Shown: in pieces, positions 17,294 to 24,960 of the stretch
How the letters are laid out: every line of letters begins with the position of its first letter
Numbering within the stretch: the stretch's first letter is position 1
NCBI GenBank assembly: GCA_017447445.1
Contig: JAFSNK010000003.1
Span: 78,288-142,287 of the forward strand
Direction of reading: 5' to 3'
DNA from: Clostridia bacterium
GTDB taxonomy: Bacteria > Bacillota > Clostridia > Oscillospirales > CAG-382
Length of the DNA stretch: 64,000 nucleotides
Made by a program: the position numbers and the translations under genes
Notes under the pieces: generated by a model
The model's database searches: none
The model's input: only the letters and a program-made list of their open reading frames with translations
Told to the model about the DNA's origin: nothing

Positions 17294-18433
17294 ATGATGA
17301 TAAAAAGGATTCCAGATGCTGCTAGGCAGGGAATTGTAGACAAATTGGTTTTATTAGGCGATGTATGTGGCAGTATTGGTTCATATAGAGCATTTTTTGA
17401 AAGGGTTTACCCTGAATGCAAAACAATAGAGTTTAATAAAACTACACTGGCTGCTGAAATTGGTCGTCATTGTGATGTCTTCAAAGGTGACTGGGGAGAC
17501 GAGAGCGGCATGTTCAGTGTTGTTAAGATTCTGGATTGGTCAGATGATCAATTTCTATTCTTTTGTCAAGAATACGTTAATCCTGTATTTAATAGATATG
17601 AGTGGGATGAGGAGAATGAAGAGAGAGTTAATCTTCAACCAAAATGTGTTGAGGCTATCAACCTTTATTTGTCTGATTGCGGTTATGAATTAAGAGAATG
17701 TGGTAAGATTGGGGATAAAAAAGAGTATAGACTTTTCGAAACTTACGGAGTTCACGGTTCAATTCAAGGCATAGTTTTTGCGGCAGTTGGAAAGCCAGAT
17801 GTAGTTTTCACGGATTTTTTGAATCAAAACATAAGAATACCAAGAAATAATAAAAAGTATTTAGTGTATGATCAGACAATTGAAAACGAAGGGCTGAAAT
17901 GGAAAGCATTGAAAGATTGGTACAACACTAATCGAAGCGAATCAGACCCAGAGTTTATTACAAGATTAAAAGATAGTGTTGACCATTGTGGCTCGCCAAT
18001 AGAAAAATCATTCTTTTCAATCTATCTTGATATCGTTGAAGAGTATGGTGAAAGCGTTCCAGCGTTGCTCCCACAGGTTTATCTTCACTATGATACAAAA
18101 ACTCAACGTGAGAGAACAGAAAGAATTTTTGAACATCAATGTATGGATTTTCTGATAATATTATCAGAAAGTAGAAGAATCGTCATTGAATTGGATGGCG
18201 TTCAGCACTATGCAGAGGACGAGGAGATTAAGATTAGTGACAGACCATTCCCTGTTCATATTGCGTCTACATCTAGGTATGCCTCAATGGTTGCTGAGCA
18301 ACGAGAAATGACCCTTTCAGGATATGAAGTTTATCGGTTTGGAGGAAAAGAGTTTCAAAACGATAATATTGCTATTGTTGTAAAGACTTTTTTTTCTGAC
18401 TTGTTTAAAAAACACGGATTAGCAATTGAATGA
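17294..18433 (+). CDS. Putative phage-defence nuclease (AbiJ-NTD-like with DUF559/PD-(D/E)XK-like C-terminus)
   Basis: 379 residues. The N-terminal ~140 (IPDAARQGIVDKLVLLGD, then FLFFCQEYVNPVF and INLYLSDCGYEL) resembles, from memory, the AbiJ N-terminal domain 3 family. The C-terminus has LLPQVYLHYDTKTQRER, then the core IVIELDGVQHYAEDEE, then YASMVAEQREMTLSGYEVYRFGG, which fits a very-short-patch/DUF559-type nuclease with acidic core residues. Such fusions occur in abortive-infection genes. It stands after the glycan operon and before a WYL regulator; WYL proteins often control defence genes. AT-rich like the upstream region. The assignment rests on remembered motifs and needs a profile search. 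Confidence 0.6.
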   Translation: MMIKRIPDAARQGIVDKLVLLGDVCGSIGSYRAFFERVYPECKTIEFNKTTLAAEIGRHCDVFKGDWGDESGMFSVVKILDWSDDQFLFFCQEYVNPVFNRYEWDEENEERVNLQPKCVEAINLYLSDCGYELRECGKIGDKKEYRLFETYGVHGSIQGIVFAAVGKPDVVFTDFLNQNIRIPRNNKKYLVYDQTIENEGLKWKALKDWYNTNRSESDPEFITRLKDSVDHCGSPIEKSFFSIYLDIVEEYGESVPALLPQVYLHYDTKTQRERTERIFEHQCMDFLIILSESRRIVIELDGVQHYAEDEEIKISDRPFPVHIASTSRYASMVAEQREMTLSGYEVYRFGGKEFQNDNIAIVVKTFFSDLFKKHGLAIE

Positions 18434-18473
18434 TAATAGGATTATTAAGCGAAAGAATAGAAACTAAGCAATT

Positions 18474-19448
18474 ATGAAGAACTATAATCGCCTCCTTCTG
18501 ATTCTGAAATACCTCCATGATAACACCGATGAGGATCATACCGCTTCGATCAAGGACATTAACGAGTTTCTTGTAAAGCAGTATCTTGACGCAAACCGCA
18601 AAACCGTCGTTGAGTGCATCAGCGAGCTACAAGAAGTTGGTTACGATATTTGCTGTGTTCGCAGTACGCAGAACCGATACTATATGCGAACCCGTCCGTT
18701 CACGCTGGCAGAGGTGAAGCTGCTTGTTGACGCCGTTCAATCCAGCCGCTTCATTTCCGAAGAACAAAGCCGGGAAATCGTCGAGAAACTTTCTACTATC
18801 GTCGGAGCGTACAAGGGAGATATTCTGAAAAGGCATCTGTACATCGGAAGCCGGGCAAAGTCAAATAATGAGCGGCTCACGGAGTACGTTGAGAAGATCC
18901 AGACCGCGATCACGAACAACAAGGAAGTCATCTTTCAATACTTTGACTACACGCCGGACAAGCAAAAGACGCTGCGGCGGGAAGGAAAGATTTATCACTT
19001 CTCTCCGTATGACCTGATCTGGAACAATGATATGTACTATGTTGTCGGCTGCGGCAGGCATAACACGGTCTTGAAGTACCGAATTGACCGCATGACGAAT
19101 CTGGAACTCTTGGATACGGACAGATTCCCTATGCCGGAGGGGTACGATATTTCCGATTTCTTTGAAAAAGAGTTCTCCATGATGGCAGGGGAGATCTGCA
19201 CCGTTGAATTACTCTGCAACAATGAACTGATGGGCAGCATCATCGACAAGTTCGGCGAGGACGTGAAAACAGAGATCGTAGACAGCGAGCATTTCAAAGC
19301 GACTGTCGAGGTGGAGTTGAGCAAGACCTTTTACGGATGGGTGTTCTCCTCAGCCGGTTCGATGAAGATACTCTCTCCGGAAGCAGCAATAATTGGATTT
19401 AAGGAGACTGCACTGAAGTTCTTTGAGGACATAGGAGAGCCATTATGA
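18474..19448 (+). CDS. WYL-domain transcriptional regulator
   Basis: 324 residues. The first ~75 form a helix-turn-helix (YNRLLLILKYLHDNTDEDH, then ANRKTVVECISELQEVG). The central WYL domain is visible at NKEVIFQYFDYTPD, then YHFSPYDLIWNNDMYYVVGC and LKYRIDRM. WYL proteins sense ligands, possibly nucleic acids or nucleotides, and control defence or stress genes. The ATG follows a weak site. It is the first gene with the higher GC of the mobile-element part, so it may belong either to the element or to the defence gene 40 bases upstream. Confidence 0.88.
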   Translation: MKNYNRLLLILKYLHDNTDEDHTASIKDINEFLVKQYLDANRKTVVECISELQEVGYDICCVRSTQNRYYMRTRPFTLAEVKLLVDAVQSSRFISEEQSREIVEKLSTIVGAYKGDILKRHLYIGSRAKSNNERLTEYVEKIQTAITNNKEVIFQYFDYTPDKQKTLRREGKIYHFSPYDLIWNNDMYYVVGCGRHNTVLKYRIDRMTNLELLDTDRFPMPEGYDISDFFEKEFSMMAGEICTVELLCNNELMGSIIDKFGEDVKTEIVDSEHFKATVEVELSKTFYGWVFSSAGSMKILSPEAAIIGFKETALKFFEDIGEPL

Positions 19449-19568
19449 GACGAAACGTTGTGCGCTTCCTGCTTTTTAAGCCGAATACGCCCATTTCTGA
19501 ACGAAATCATACTAAAAAATGAACAAATGCTATGAGGTGGGTAAAAAGTTCCACACCTCAATTTGCCC

Positions 19569-19596
19569 AAACCCGTTGACAACAGCGGGTTTTTTT
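19569..19596 (+). terminator. Intrinsic terminator overlapping the next promoter
   Basis: Stem AAACCCG (19569-19575) with CGGGTTT (19586-19592), a 10-base loop and T residues to 19596. The loop contains the -35 hexamer of the following promoter. Confidence 0.6.
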
Positions 19597-19604
19597 GTTA
19601 TCAT
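19576..19604 (+). promoter_or_regulatory. Sigma-A-type promoter of the LexA-like gene
   Basis: TTGACA at 19576-19581, 17-base spacer, TATCAT at 19599-19604. The expected start point is around 19611, inside the operator-like repeat. Confidence 0.75.
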
Positions 19605-19609
19605 ATACA

Positions 19610-19624
19610 CGAACATTAAGTTCG
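19610..19624. promoter_or_regulatory. Operator-like inverted repeat CGAAC-N5-GTTCG
   Basis: A perfect palindrome at the predicted transcription start of a LexA-like gene. It resembles the Gram-positive SOS box GAAC-N4-GTTC but with a five-base spacer. Probable autorepression site. Confidence 0.6.
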
Positions 19625-19641
19625 ATATTGGAGGAACCAAA

Positions 19642-20283
19642 ATGAGAGTCATAGACGAAGAAAGACTGAACAAGGTGCTCAAGTGCATCCGCGAGCATCA
19701 GGAAAGCGGGAAAGCGCCGACCTATCGGCAAATCCAAAAAGAGTGCCGGATCGCCTCTCTTTCAACGGTTTCTCTCTATGTAAACGAACTGAAAAAAAGA
19801 GGACGTATTGAGACGGAAACGCAGGGAGGCTGGAAACAGATAAGGACACCTTCTTACTTCCAACCTTCCGAGAGTCATATCACGCATCTGGTCGGGGCTG
19901 TCCATTGCGGACCGCCGACGGAGGCAATCGAGAACATCGAGGCTTGCGTCGCACTTCCGAATGAGATTTTCGGCGACGCCGAGCACGTTATCCTCCACGC
20001 CGAAGGACCAAGCATGATCAAACGCGGGATTTTCAACGGGGACCTGCTCGTAGTCAGGCGGACGCCTTATGCGGAATACGGTGATACCGTGATTGCTATG
20101 TTGGAGGGCGGAGAAACGACCTGTAAGGTATATGAAAAAGGTAAGAATGGTCCTTATCTGAGAGCTGCAAACGATGAAGAAGTCAATGGAAAGCGAAAGT
20201 ACGACGTTTACCCGCAGGGCGAATGGTCGATATACGGAATAGTGGACTATGTGATCCACGCGCCAGTTTATGATGAGTTATAG
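19642..20283 (+). CDS. LexA/S24-family autocleaving repressor
   Basis: 213 residues from ATG 19642, with GGAGG in front. The longer frame from 19519 covers the promoter and is rejected. Residues 1-60 form a LexA-type winged helix (KAPTYRQIQKECRIASLST). Residues ~80-213 are an S24 peptidase: Cys89-Gly90 cleavage bond in GAVHCGPP, catalytic Ser124 in AEGPSM and Lys162 in ETTCKV. On DNA damage such proteins cut themselves and free their targets. It may couple element activity to the SOS response. Its promoter carries a palindrome, consistent with self-control. The host lexA is expected elsewhere; this looks like the element's own switch. Confidence 0.88.
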   Translation: MRVIDEERLNKVLKCIREHQESGKAPTYRQIQKECRIASLSTVSLYVNELKKRGRIETETQGGWKQIRTPSYFQPSESHITHLVGAVHCGPPTEAIENIEACVALPNEIFGDAEHVILHAEGPSMIKRGIFNGDLLVVRRTPYAEYGDTVIAMLEGGETTCKVYEKGKNGPYLRAANDEEVNGKRKYDVYPQGEWSIYGIVDYVIHAPVYDEL

Positions 20284-20297
20284 GAGAAAAAGGAAAA

Positions 20298-20504
20298 TTG
20301 CAAGAGATTATGGTTTATACGCCGGAAGCGCACATCCCAATCGCCGGTGTGACTGTAGATCACGGAGTGTATTATCTTGAGTTTAAGAAGAATCGGTCGA
20401 ACGCCTATGAAACGATCACGTTAGATCAGCTTATCTACCTGATTGTTCAGGCGGTAGAACGGTACAATTACGGAGGAACCGACGAGAGGTACTACCGGAA
20501 TTAA
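20298..20504 (+). CDS. Small hypothetical protein
   Basis: 68 residues from TTG 20298, preceded by AAAGGAAAA; ATG 20310 is the alternative. No motif recognised. The N-terminus is beta-like (VDHGVYYLEFKKNRS) and the C-terminus ends in a tyrosine-rich tail (YNYGGTDERYYRN). It starts 14 bases after the LexA-like gene, so both are probably on one transcript. Confidence 0.6.
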   Translation: MQEIMVYTPEAHIPIAGVTVDHGVYYLEFKKNRSNAYETITLDQLIYLIVQAVERYNYGGTDERYYRN

Positions 20505-20593
20505 CAGGTGTAGGCCCCCCAAGCGAGGGAGCCACACATAGAGATAATAAAAAAAGAGTAAATAGCTCAATTCGAGCTGAACCAAGCGAGTTT

Positions 20594-20635
20594 AGCCGGG
20601 AGAGTATTCGATACCATACGAGTATTTTCCCGGCT
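20594..20635 (+). other. RNA hairpin upstream of small ORF
   Basis: Stem AGCCGGGA (20594-20601) with TCCCGGCT (20628-20635), extended by imperfect pairs of GTATTCG with CGAGTAT. It is followed by a pyrimidine stretch and then the AAAGGAGG site of the next gene. It may be a terminator or a leader structure. Confidence 0.55.
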
Positions 20636-20661
20636 GTTTCTATCTTCAAAGGAGGTTGAAC

Positions 20662-20853
20662 ATGAACAACAGGGTCGTTCCGGGCAAAGTCCCGAAAGAA
20701 AAAGAAGAGCAAGCCCGTCTTGATGAGGCGATGCGGCTTTACAAGGTGATAGATTCCATTACAGCGAAGGGCTGCGACGCCGAAGTCAAGCGTGTCAAGG
20801 GCAAGCTCAAGGTACAGACGGTCAAGAAATCGGAATCGGTTTTTCTTGACTGA
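20662..20853 (+). CDS. Small basic hypothetical protein
   Basis: 63 residues from ATG 20662, which has a perfect AAAGGAGG site; the in-frame TTG 20656 lies inside the spacing and is not used. Lys/Arg/Glu-rich and probably helical in the first half (EKEEQARLDEAMRLYKVID), then KGCDAEVKRVKGKLKVQTV. No family recognised. Flanked on both sides by stem-loops. Confidence 0.6.
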   Translation: MNNRVVPGKVPKEKEEQARLDEAMRLYKVIDSITAKGCDAEVKRVKGKLKVQTVKKSESVFLD

Positions 20854-20902
20854 GCACAACCGAATAACGAAGCCACTTACGAAGCGGCGTAAGTGAAGAA
20901 CC

Positions 20903-20960
20903 AAGCGGGGTTGATCGACTGCAGCGATGCTGCGGCCTTTTGACCCCGCTTTTCTTATTC
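20903..20960 (+). terminator. Intrinsic terminator with branched stem
   Basis: AAGCGGGGT (20903-20911) pairs perfectly with ACCCCGCTT (20943-20951) around an inner hairpin based on GCAGC/GCTGC, and is followed by TTCTTATTC. Confidence 0.75.
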
Positions 20961-21108
20961 TTTTCGCCGTTTTAGCTATCACAAAAAACAATATTTGAGC
21001 CTGAATGCATGCGGGCAAAGGATATTCACACCGAAGTTTTGCAGAAGAAAACTGCGAAAAACGGATGCGGAATACCCTTGATCTCGTGCGCTCTCATGGC
21101 GTTCTGAC

Positions 21109-21146
21109 GGGTCCGGGGTGAAGCATCATCTCGGACCCTTATCTTT
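21109..21146 (+). terminator. Probable intrinsic terminator
   Basis: GGGTCCG (21109-21115) pairs with CGGACCC (21132-21138), followed by TTATCTTTT. Confidence 0.6.
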
Positions 21147-21217
21147 TGCCCGCTGCCGGATGGCCGGAAAGGACCGGCAATGAAAAAGCAGTGGACGGCG
21201 TATGCCGCTAGGTACCC

Positions 21218-21292
21218 GTGATCTCCGGATTTTGATTTTCAGCTACCCCAAACCAACAAAAATCAAAATTCAAAAAAATCAAAGGAGATCAC
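21218..21292 (+). promoter_or_regulatory. Nested inverted repeat that can hide a ribosome site
   Basis: Outer arms GTGATCTCC (21218-21226) and GGAGATCAC (21284-21292); inner arms ATTTTGATTTT (21229-21239) and AAAATCAAAAT (21259-21269). The right outer arm contains the GGAG of the ribosome site for the gene at 21298, so folding would block its translation. A second AAATCAAA copy near 21276 offers alternative pairing. Confidence 0.6.
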
Positions 21293-21297
21293 AAAAA

Positions 21298-21762
21298 ATG
21301 AGTTGGAACGATGGTTACGAAAGAAAAAAGTTCATGGCAAGGATGAAGAAGCAGGCGGAGGAATACCGCGCCGCCGGTATGAGCGAAGAGCAGATCCAGG
21401 CGATGTATGAGTTCGACCTTGGAGTGTACAAGAGCGACAGGGCTTACTATTCGCACACACAGGAATACGAAGCGAGCAGCTTTGACGAGGGCGTTGATGA
21501 TTCTGACAATGCCCTGCTGAACCGAAATGCCGATGCGTTCTCGGTGTCATACGAGGAACGGTATTTTAACGATTCAGATCCGTTTGAGATCGGCTTTGAG
21601 GACGAGCGATTGAACAGGATCGTTGAAAAGTTCAATAATCCCCGTGATATTCGCATTTTGAAAATGCTTTCGGAGGGGATCACCGAAGCTCAGATTGCCG
21701 TTGAACTCGGCGTTACAAATCAGGCGATTTCAAAGCGAGTGCAGAAATTCAAAGGAATCTGA
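21298..21762 (+). CDS. Sigma-70 region-4-like/HTH protein
   Basis: 154 residues from ATG 21298 with AAAGGAG upstream; a longer GTG-started frame from 21202 would run through the regulatory hairpin and is rejected. The N-terminal half is charged (YERKKFMARMKKQAEEYRA, then a Ser/Asp-rich linker). The C-terminal ~45 residues form a helix-turn-helix: DIRILKMLSEGITEAQIAVE, then LGVTNQAISKRVQKF, as in sigma-factor region 4 or terminase-type HTH proteins. No region 2 is visible, so it is probably a regulator rather than a full sigma factor. Its translation may be controlled by the upstream hairpin. Confidence 0.7.
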   Translation: MSWNDGYERKKFMARMKKQAEEYRAAGMSEEQIQAMYEFDLGVYKSDRAYYSHTQEYEASSFDEGVDDSDNALLNRNADAFSVSYEERYFNDSDPFEIGFEDERLNRIVEKFNNPRDIRILKMLSEGITEAQIAVELGVTNQAISKRVQKFKGI

Positions 21763-21859
21763 AAAATATTTTTTCGATTTTGGTTGGGATTTTGCCATTC
21801 TCGCTGCCTACCTTTTGAGAGGACAAGTTAAAAACTCTCGGAAATGATCTTTGAAAATT

Positions 21860-22178
21860 GAATATGCAGGCATCAGATACGTTACTTGTGCCGAAGGAAA
21901 CTTCAAGCCGGACTGTAGGTGCGCCATGACCTCCCAACGGGAGCGAGCGATAAAACCTATACAGCAAAGGACGGGTTGCTCCCGACCGGGCAATAACAGG
22001 CGCAAGGAATAATGATACTTCCGTAATTCGCGGCTCGGCCACAATGAAGGCGGAGAGGTGAGACTCCTATGGAACCGGTCAGCAGCCGGTCGTCTGATGA
22101 ACTCCTTTTGTACATTTGGGGGCGGGGACGAATTAAATGTAATGACCCAAGCGCAGAACGAAAGTTCCGCGCCTGGGT
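21860..22178 (+). ncRNA. Candidate structured RNA in the parA leader
   Basis: About 320 gene-free bases with many local stems: GAAG-GAAA-CTTC (21893-21904), CTCCC-AAC-GGGAG (21931-21943), TTG..CCCG-AC-CGGG..CAA near 21977-21994, ACCGG/CCGGT (22074-22090) and TACATTT/AAATGTA (22111-22141). A final three-tier hairpin at 22145-22178 joins ACCCA/TGGGT, GCGC/GCGC and GAAC-GAAA-GTTC. Two GNRA-type loops and long unpaired purine stretches resemble large structured RNAs rather than a simple leader. It ends about 40 bases before the parA start. I do not recognise the class. It could be a cis-regulator of the ParAB operon or a separate RNA. Confidence 0.5.
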
Positions 22179-22220
22179 GAGTTGAAAGACTCAAAAAAAG
22201 GAAGGAGAGAAAACGATCGA

Positions 22221-23048
22221 ATGCATAAATGTAAAGTAATCGCCGTGGCAAATCAGAAAGGCGGCGTCGGAAAGACGACCACGACCTTCAACCTCGGCGT
22301 GGGACTTGCCCGCCAGGGCAAAAAGGTACTGCTCATCGACTGCGACCCGCAGGGCGATCTGACTATCTGCTGCGGCTATCAGGATAACGACAGCATTGAA
22401 ATGACGGTCTCGACGGTCATGGAGAAGATCATTTCCGACGAGGAGCTTCAGCCCGACGAGGGCATCATACATCAGCCGGAGGGCGTGGATTTGCTGCCGG
22501 CGAACATCGAACTGTCAAGTATGGACTTGCAGCTCGTTTCGACTATGAACCGCGAGCGCATCATGAGCATCTACCTTGACGGCGTAAAGGATAAATATGA
22601 CTACATCCTGCTCGACTGTATGCCGAGCCTCGGCATGATTACCGTCAACGCCTTTACCGCCGCCGATTCGGTCATCATTCCCGTGCAGGCGCATTACCTG
22701 CCCTTGAAAGGTATGACGCAGCTCACCAAGACGATCAACAAGGTTCAAAGGCAGCTCAATCCGAAGTTGAAGATCGAGGGGATTCTGCTCACGCTTGTCG
22801 CCGAGAACACCAATCTTGCCAAGACGACCGAGCAGACCATCCGCGACTTCTACGGGAGCAGTATCAAGGTATTCGAGACACATATCCCTATGGCAATCAA
22901 GTGTGCGGAGATCAGCGTCGTCGGCAAGAGCATCTATTCCTACGACGGCAACAGCAAGGTTGCCAAAGCCTATGAGAACTTCACGAAGGAGGTGATCGAG
23001 CTTGGCGAAAGGCAGCGCATTAATAATGAACCTACCCTCAGTCGATGA
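22221..23048 (+). CDS. parA: ParA-family partition ATPase
   Basis: 275 residues from ATG 22221, preceded by AAGGAAGGAGAG; the TTG at 22182 is part of the leader hairpin. Deviant Walker [11 protein letters not shown] sits near residue 11, followed by [12 protein letters not shown] (Walker A') and [12 protein letters not shown] (Walker B), then [10 protein letters not shown]. This is the Soj/ParA type. It positions or stabilises the element, or its circular form, together with ParB, whose gene overlaps the end of this one by 47 bases. On conjugative elements ParA can also help keep the excised circle. Confidence 0.93.
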   Translation: MHKCKVIAVANQKGGVGKTTTTFNLGVGLARQGKKVLLIDCDPQGDLTICCGYQDNDSIEMTVSTVMEKIISDEELQPDEGIIHQPEGVDLLPANIELSSMDLQLVSTMNRERIMSIYLDGVKDKYDYILLDCMPSLGMITVNAFTAADSVIIPVQAHYLPLKGMTQLTKTINKVQRQLNPKLKIEGILLTLVAENTNLAKTTEQTIRDFYGSSIKVFETHIPMAIKCAEISVVGKSIYSYDGNSKVAKAYENFTKEVIELGERQRINNEPTLSR

Positions 23049-23949
23049 CCTTTTCTCAACAGAAGAAGAGCGCCAGGAGGCAAAGCTCAAAAAGCTGTAT
23101 GACATCCCGCTTTCCGAGATCGACGATTTCCCGGATCATCCCTACCGCGTCCTCGACGACGAGGATATGCAGGCGCTCATGGACAGCATCAGTGAGCGCG
23201 GCGTTATCACGCCGGCTATGGTTCGCCAAAAGGAGAACGGCAGATACGAAGTGATCTCCGGTCACAGACGCAAACGCGCCTGCGAGAAGCTCGGTCTTGA
23301 AACCCTGCGCTGCGAGGTCGTGGACGTGACCCGCGATGAAGCCATCATATTGATGGTTGACAGCAACAGCCAGCGTTCCGAAATCGCTCCTTGCGATAAG
23401 GGACGAGCCTACAAGATGAAGCTGGAAGCGATCAAAAGATTGCCGGGAAGACCACCGAAAGAAAATTGTGACCCACTGGGGCACAATTTTGATGCTCCGC
23501 GTTCCGTGGAGACATTGGCTGAAGATTCTGCTGACAGTAAAACACAAATTCAGCGATATATCCGTTTGACCTATCTCGTCCAAGAGCTTCAAGACTTTGT
23601 AGACGAGGGCAAGATCAAACTGCGTCCAGCCGTGGAGCTATCCTATTTGGATGAAGAAAGCCAGCGCGACGTGGTTGACCGCATCGATGAAACCGAGGCG
23701 TTTCCTTCCCACGCTCAAGCCATACGCTTGCGCAAGGCGTATGAGGAGGGCGACATCAACTACGAAAAAGTCATGAAGGTTATGGCTGAGGAAAAGCCAA
23801 ACCAAAAGGTCAAAATCAAGATTTCGTTTGACCGCTTAATGCCATATATCCCGAAAGGGTTTACTGATGATAAGGTCGAGGACTTTGTGATCAAAGCCGT
23901 CGAGCACTATCACAGGTATTTGGAGCGACAACGTGATCAGGTGAGGTAA
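23002..23949 (+). CDS. parB: ParB-family DNA-binding/CTPase protein
   Basis: 315 residues from TTG 23002, which has AGGAGGTGATC ideally placed; a later in-frame ATG (23026) is the alternative. The ParB/sulfiredoxin N-domain is visible: [20 protein letters not shown], then [11 protein letters not shown] and the nucleotide-binding box [15 protein letters not shown] KorB-like helix-turn-helix part follows, with a low-complexity, element-specific stretch ([18 protein letters not shown]). It should bind parS-like sites and load the ParA system. I could not find a consensus parS. The overlap with parA indicates coupled translation. Confidence 0.92.
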   Translation: MAKGSALIMNLPSVDDLFSTEEERQEAKLKKLYDIPLSEIDDFPDHPYRVLDDEDMQALMDSISERGVITPAMVRQKENGRYEVISGHRRKRACEKLGLETLRCEVVDVTRDEAIILMVDSNSQRSEIAPCDKGRAYKMKLEAIKRLPGRPPKENCDPLGHNFDAPRSVETLAEDSADSKTQIQRYIRLTYLVQELQDFVDEGKIKLRPAVELSYLDEESQRDVVDRIDETEAFPSHAQAIRLRKAYEEGDINYEKVMKVMAEEKPNQKVKIKISFDRLMPYIPKGFTDDKVEDFVIKAVEHYHRYLERQRDQVR

Positions 23950-23967
23950 AAGGAATGTGCGCACAGG

Positions 23968-23997
23968 CTGAAACAAAGCGTTTCGGTCTTCTTTTTT
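23968..23997 (+). terminator. Intrinsic terminator after parB
   Basis: CTGAAAC (23968-23974) pairs with GTTTCGG (23980-23986), one G-U pair, followed by a run rich in T to 23997. Confidence 0.65.
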
Positions 23998-24052
23998 ACC
24001 CCGCCCCGGCACTCATATACAGAAAATCGAAGAAAGGAGGAACACAACCGAC

Positions 24053-24352
24053 ATGAAGTTCAAAGTTAAGGTACGCAAGCTCATTGAGAACGGCAAGCCT
24101 CTCAAGGCGACCTGCTCTGTCACGATGGATGACCAGTTCACCATCCACGGCGTCAAGGTCATCACCACCGAGAAGCACACCTTCATCGCCATGCCTTCGG
24201 AGTCCTACACCGACGCCGACGGCAACGAGAAGTTCCGTGACGTTTGCCACCCCATCACTTCCGAGCTCCGCCAGGAGATGGAAGACGCGGTTCTCGCCGC
24301 GTACAACGAGAAGGTCGTCGAAGAGAGCCTCAAGGCTATCGAAAACGCCTGA
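24053..24352 (+). CDS. SpoVG-family protein
   Basis: 99 residues, with AAAGGAGG upstream. It matches SpoVG over almost its whole length: VKVRKLIENGKPLKATCSV, the FTIHGVKVI segment, the IAMPSESYTDADG loop and FRDVCHPITSELRQEMEDAV. SpoVG proteins bind nucleic acid and act as pleiotropic regulators. Here the gene is placed between ParB and the pilins, as often in Clostridia conjugative elements, and may tune their expression. It has no sporulation neighbours, so a role in sporulation is unlikely. Confidence 0.88.
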   Translation: MKFKVKVRKLIENGKPLKATCSVTMDDQFTIHGVKVITTEKHTFIAMPSESYTDADGNEKFRDVCHPITSELRQEMEDAVLAAYNEKVVEESLKAIENA

Positions 24353-24415
24353 TCACCGCCGGCAATCCCAGATGCAACCAATCAACATCCAATAAAATGA
24401 AAGAGAGGTACGAGA

Positions 24416-24649
24416 ATGAGAAAGTTTTTCCGTAAGCTCAGGGACAAGGCGGATCTCGCCCTGCTGAACCTGAAGGCTGCTGTCGAGAACAAGGAGGCGG
24501 AGGGCTACGTTGACTCCGGCGTCAAAATCCTGATTGCCGTTGTCATCGGCGCATTGCTCCTCGCCGGTCTGTATGCCCTGTTCAACACGACCATCATGCC
24601 TACGGTCACGAGGAAGATCACCGACCTGTTCAATTACTCCGGCAATTAA
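24416..24649 (+). CDS. Flp-like pilin, copy 1 (DUF6133 family)
   Basis: 77 residues. A basic N-terminal helix (MRKFFRKLRDKADLALLNLK) is followed by the motif EAEGYVDSGVK and one long hydrophobic helix (ILIAVVIGALLLAGLYALF), then a short polar tail. This is the size and layout of Flp-type pilins of Tad systems, although the glycine and E-Y of a classical Flp processing site are replaced by E-G-Y-V-D. I recall this family as DUF6133. It is the probable major subunit of the pilus encoded downstream. A near-copy follows at 24704. Confidence 0.8.
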   Translation: MRKFFRKLRDKADLALLNLKAAVENKEAEGYVDSGVKILIAVVIGALLLAGLYALFNTTIMPTVTRKITDLFNYSGN

Positions 24650-24703
24650 GCCGAACCAACCAACCACCAACAACCTATAAAAAATGAAAGAGAGGTATAA
24701 CAA

Positions 24704-24937
24704 ATGAAGAAGTTTTTCCGTAAGCTCAAGGACAAGGCTGATCTTGCCCTTCTGAACCTGAAGTCCGCCGTCGAGAACAAGGAGGCGGAAGGCTATGTCG
24801 ATTCCGGCGTCAAGATCCTGATCGCCGTGGTCATCGGCGCACTGCTCCTCGCCGGTCTGTATGCACTGTTCAACAGCACGATCATGCCGACCGTGACGAG
24901 CAAGGTCCAGGGACTCTTCAACTACAACGGTCATTGA
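24704..24937 (+). CDS. Flp-like pilin, copy 2 (DUF6133 family)
   Basis: 77 residues, nearly identical to the protein at 24416: the same basic N-terminus, the E-A-E-G-Y-V-D motif and the same hydrophobic helix. The difference is concentrated in the tail (TSKVQGLFNYNGH instead of TRKITDLFNYSGN). Two pilin copies may raise dosage or provide alternative surface tails. A strong stem-loop follows the gene, suited to stabilising or ending an abundant pilin message. GAGAGG lies before the ATG. Confidence 0.8.
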   Translation: MKKFFRKLKDKADLALLNLKSAVENKEAEGYVDSGVKILIAVVIGALLLAGLYALFNSTIMPTVTSKVQGLFNYNGH

Positions 24938-24960
24938 TCGGACAAGCAACCCTACACGCG

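Larger units (their letters stand above)
20854..21297 (+). other. Gene-free stretch with several stem-loops
   Basis: About 440 bases without a convincing gene. It holds a 7-bp hairpin (20874-20880 with 20889-20895), two terminators (20903 and 21109), a GTTTTGCAG-type hairpin near 21035-21060, a CCGG-rich hairpin near 21150-21180 and the ribosome-site hairpin at 21218-21292. One or two small RNAs could be made here; no promoter is obvious to me. Confidence 0.5.
24416..24937 (+). repeat. Tandem duplication of pilin gene with leader
   Basis: The two 77-codon genes differ at only a few residues, mostly at the C-terminal end, and share the leader AATGAAAGAGAGGTA before each start. The unit length is about 288 bases. 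It was formed by a local duplication. Confidence 0.85.

Noticed and set aside
19519..19641. N-terminal extension of the LexA-like gene from 19519
   Set aside because: It covers the terminator, promoter and operator; ATG 19642 aligns with the usual LexA N-terminus.
21202..21297. N-terminal extension of the sigma/HTH gene from a GTG at 21202
   Set aside because: The extension is the translated regulatory hairpin; ATG 21298 has the proper AAAGGAG site.
23968..23986. GAAAC-N5-GTTTC near parB as a parS site
   Set aside because: It lacks the central CACGTG of the parS consensus and is followed by a T run, so a terminator explains it better.
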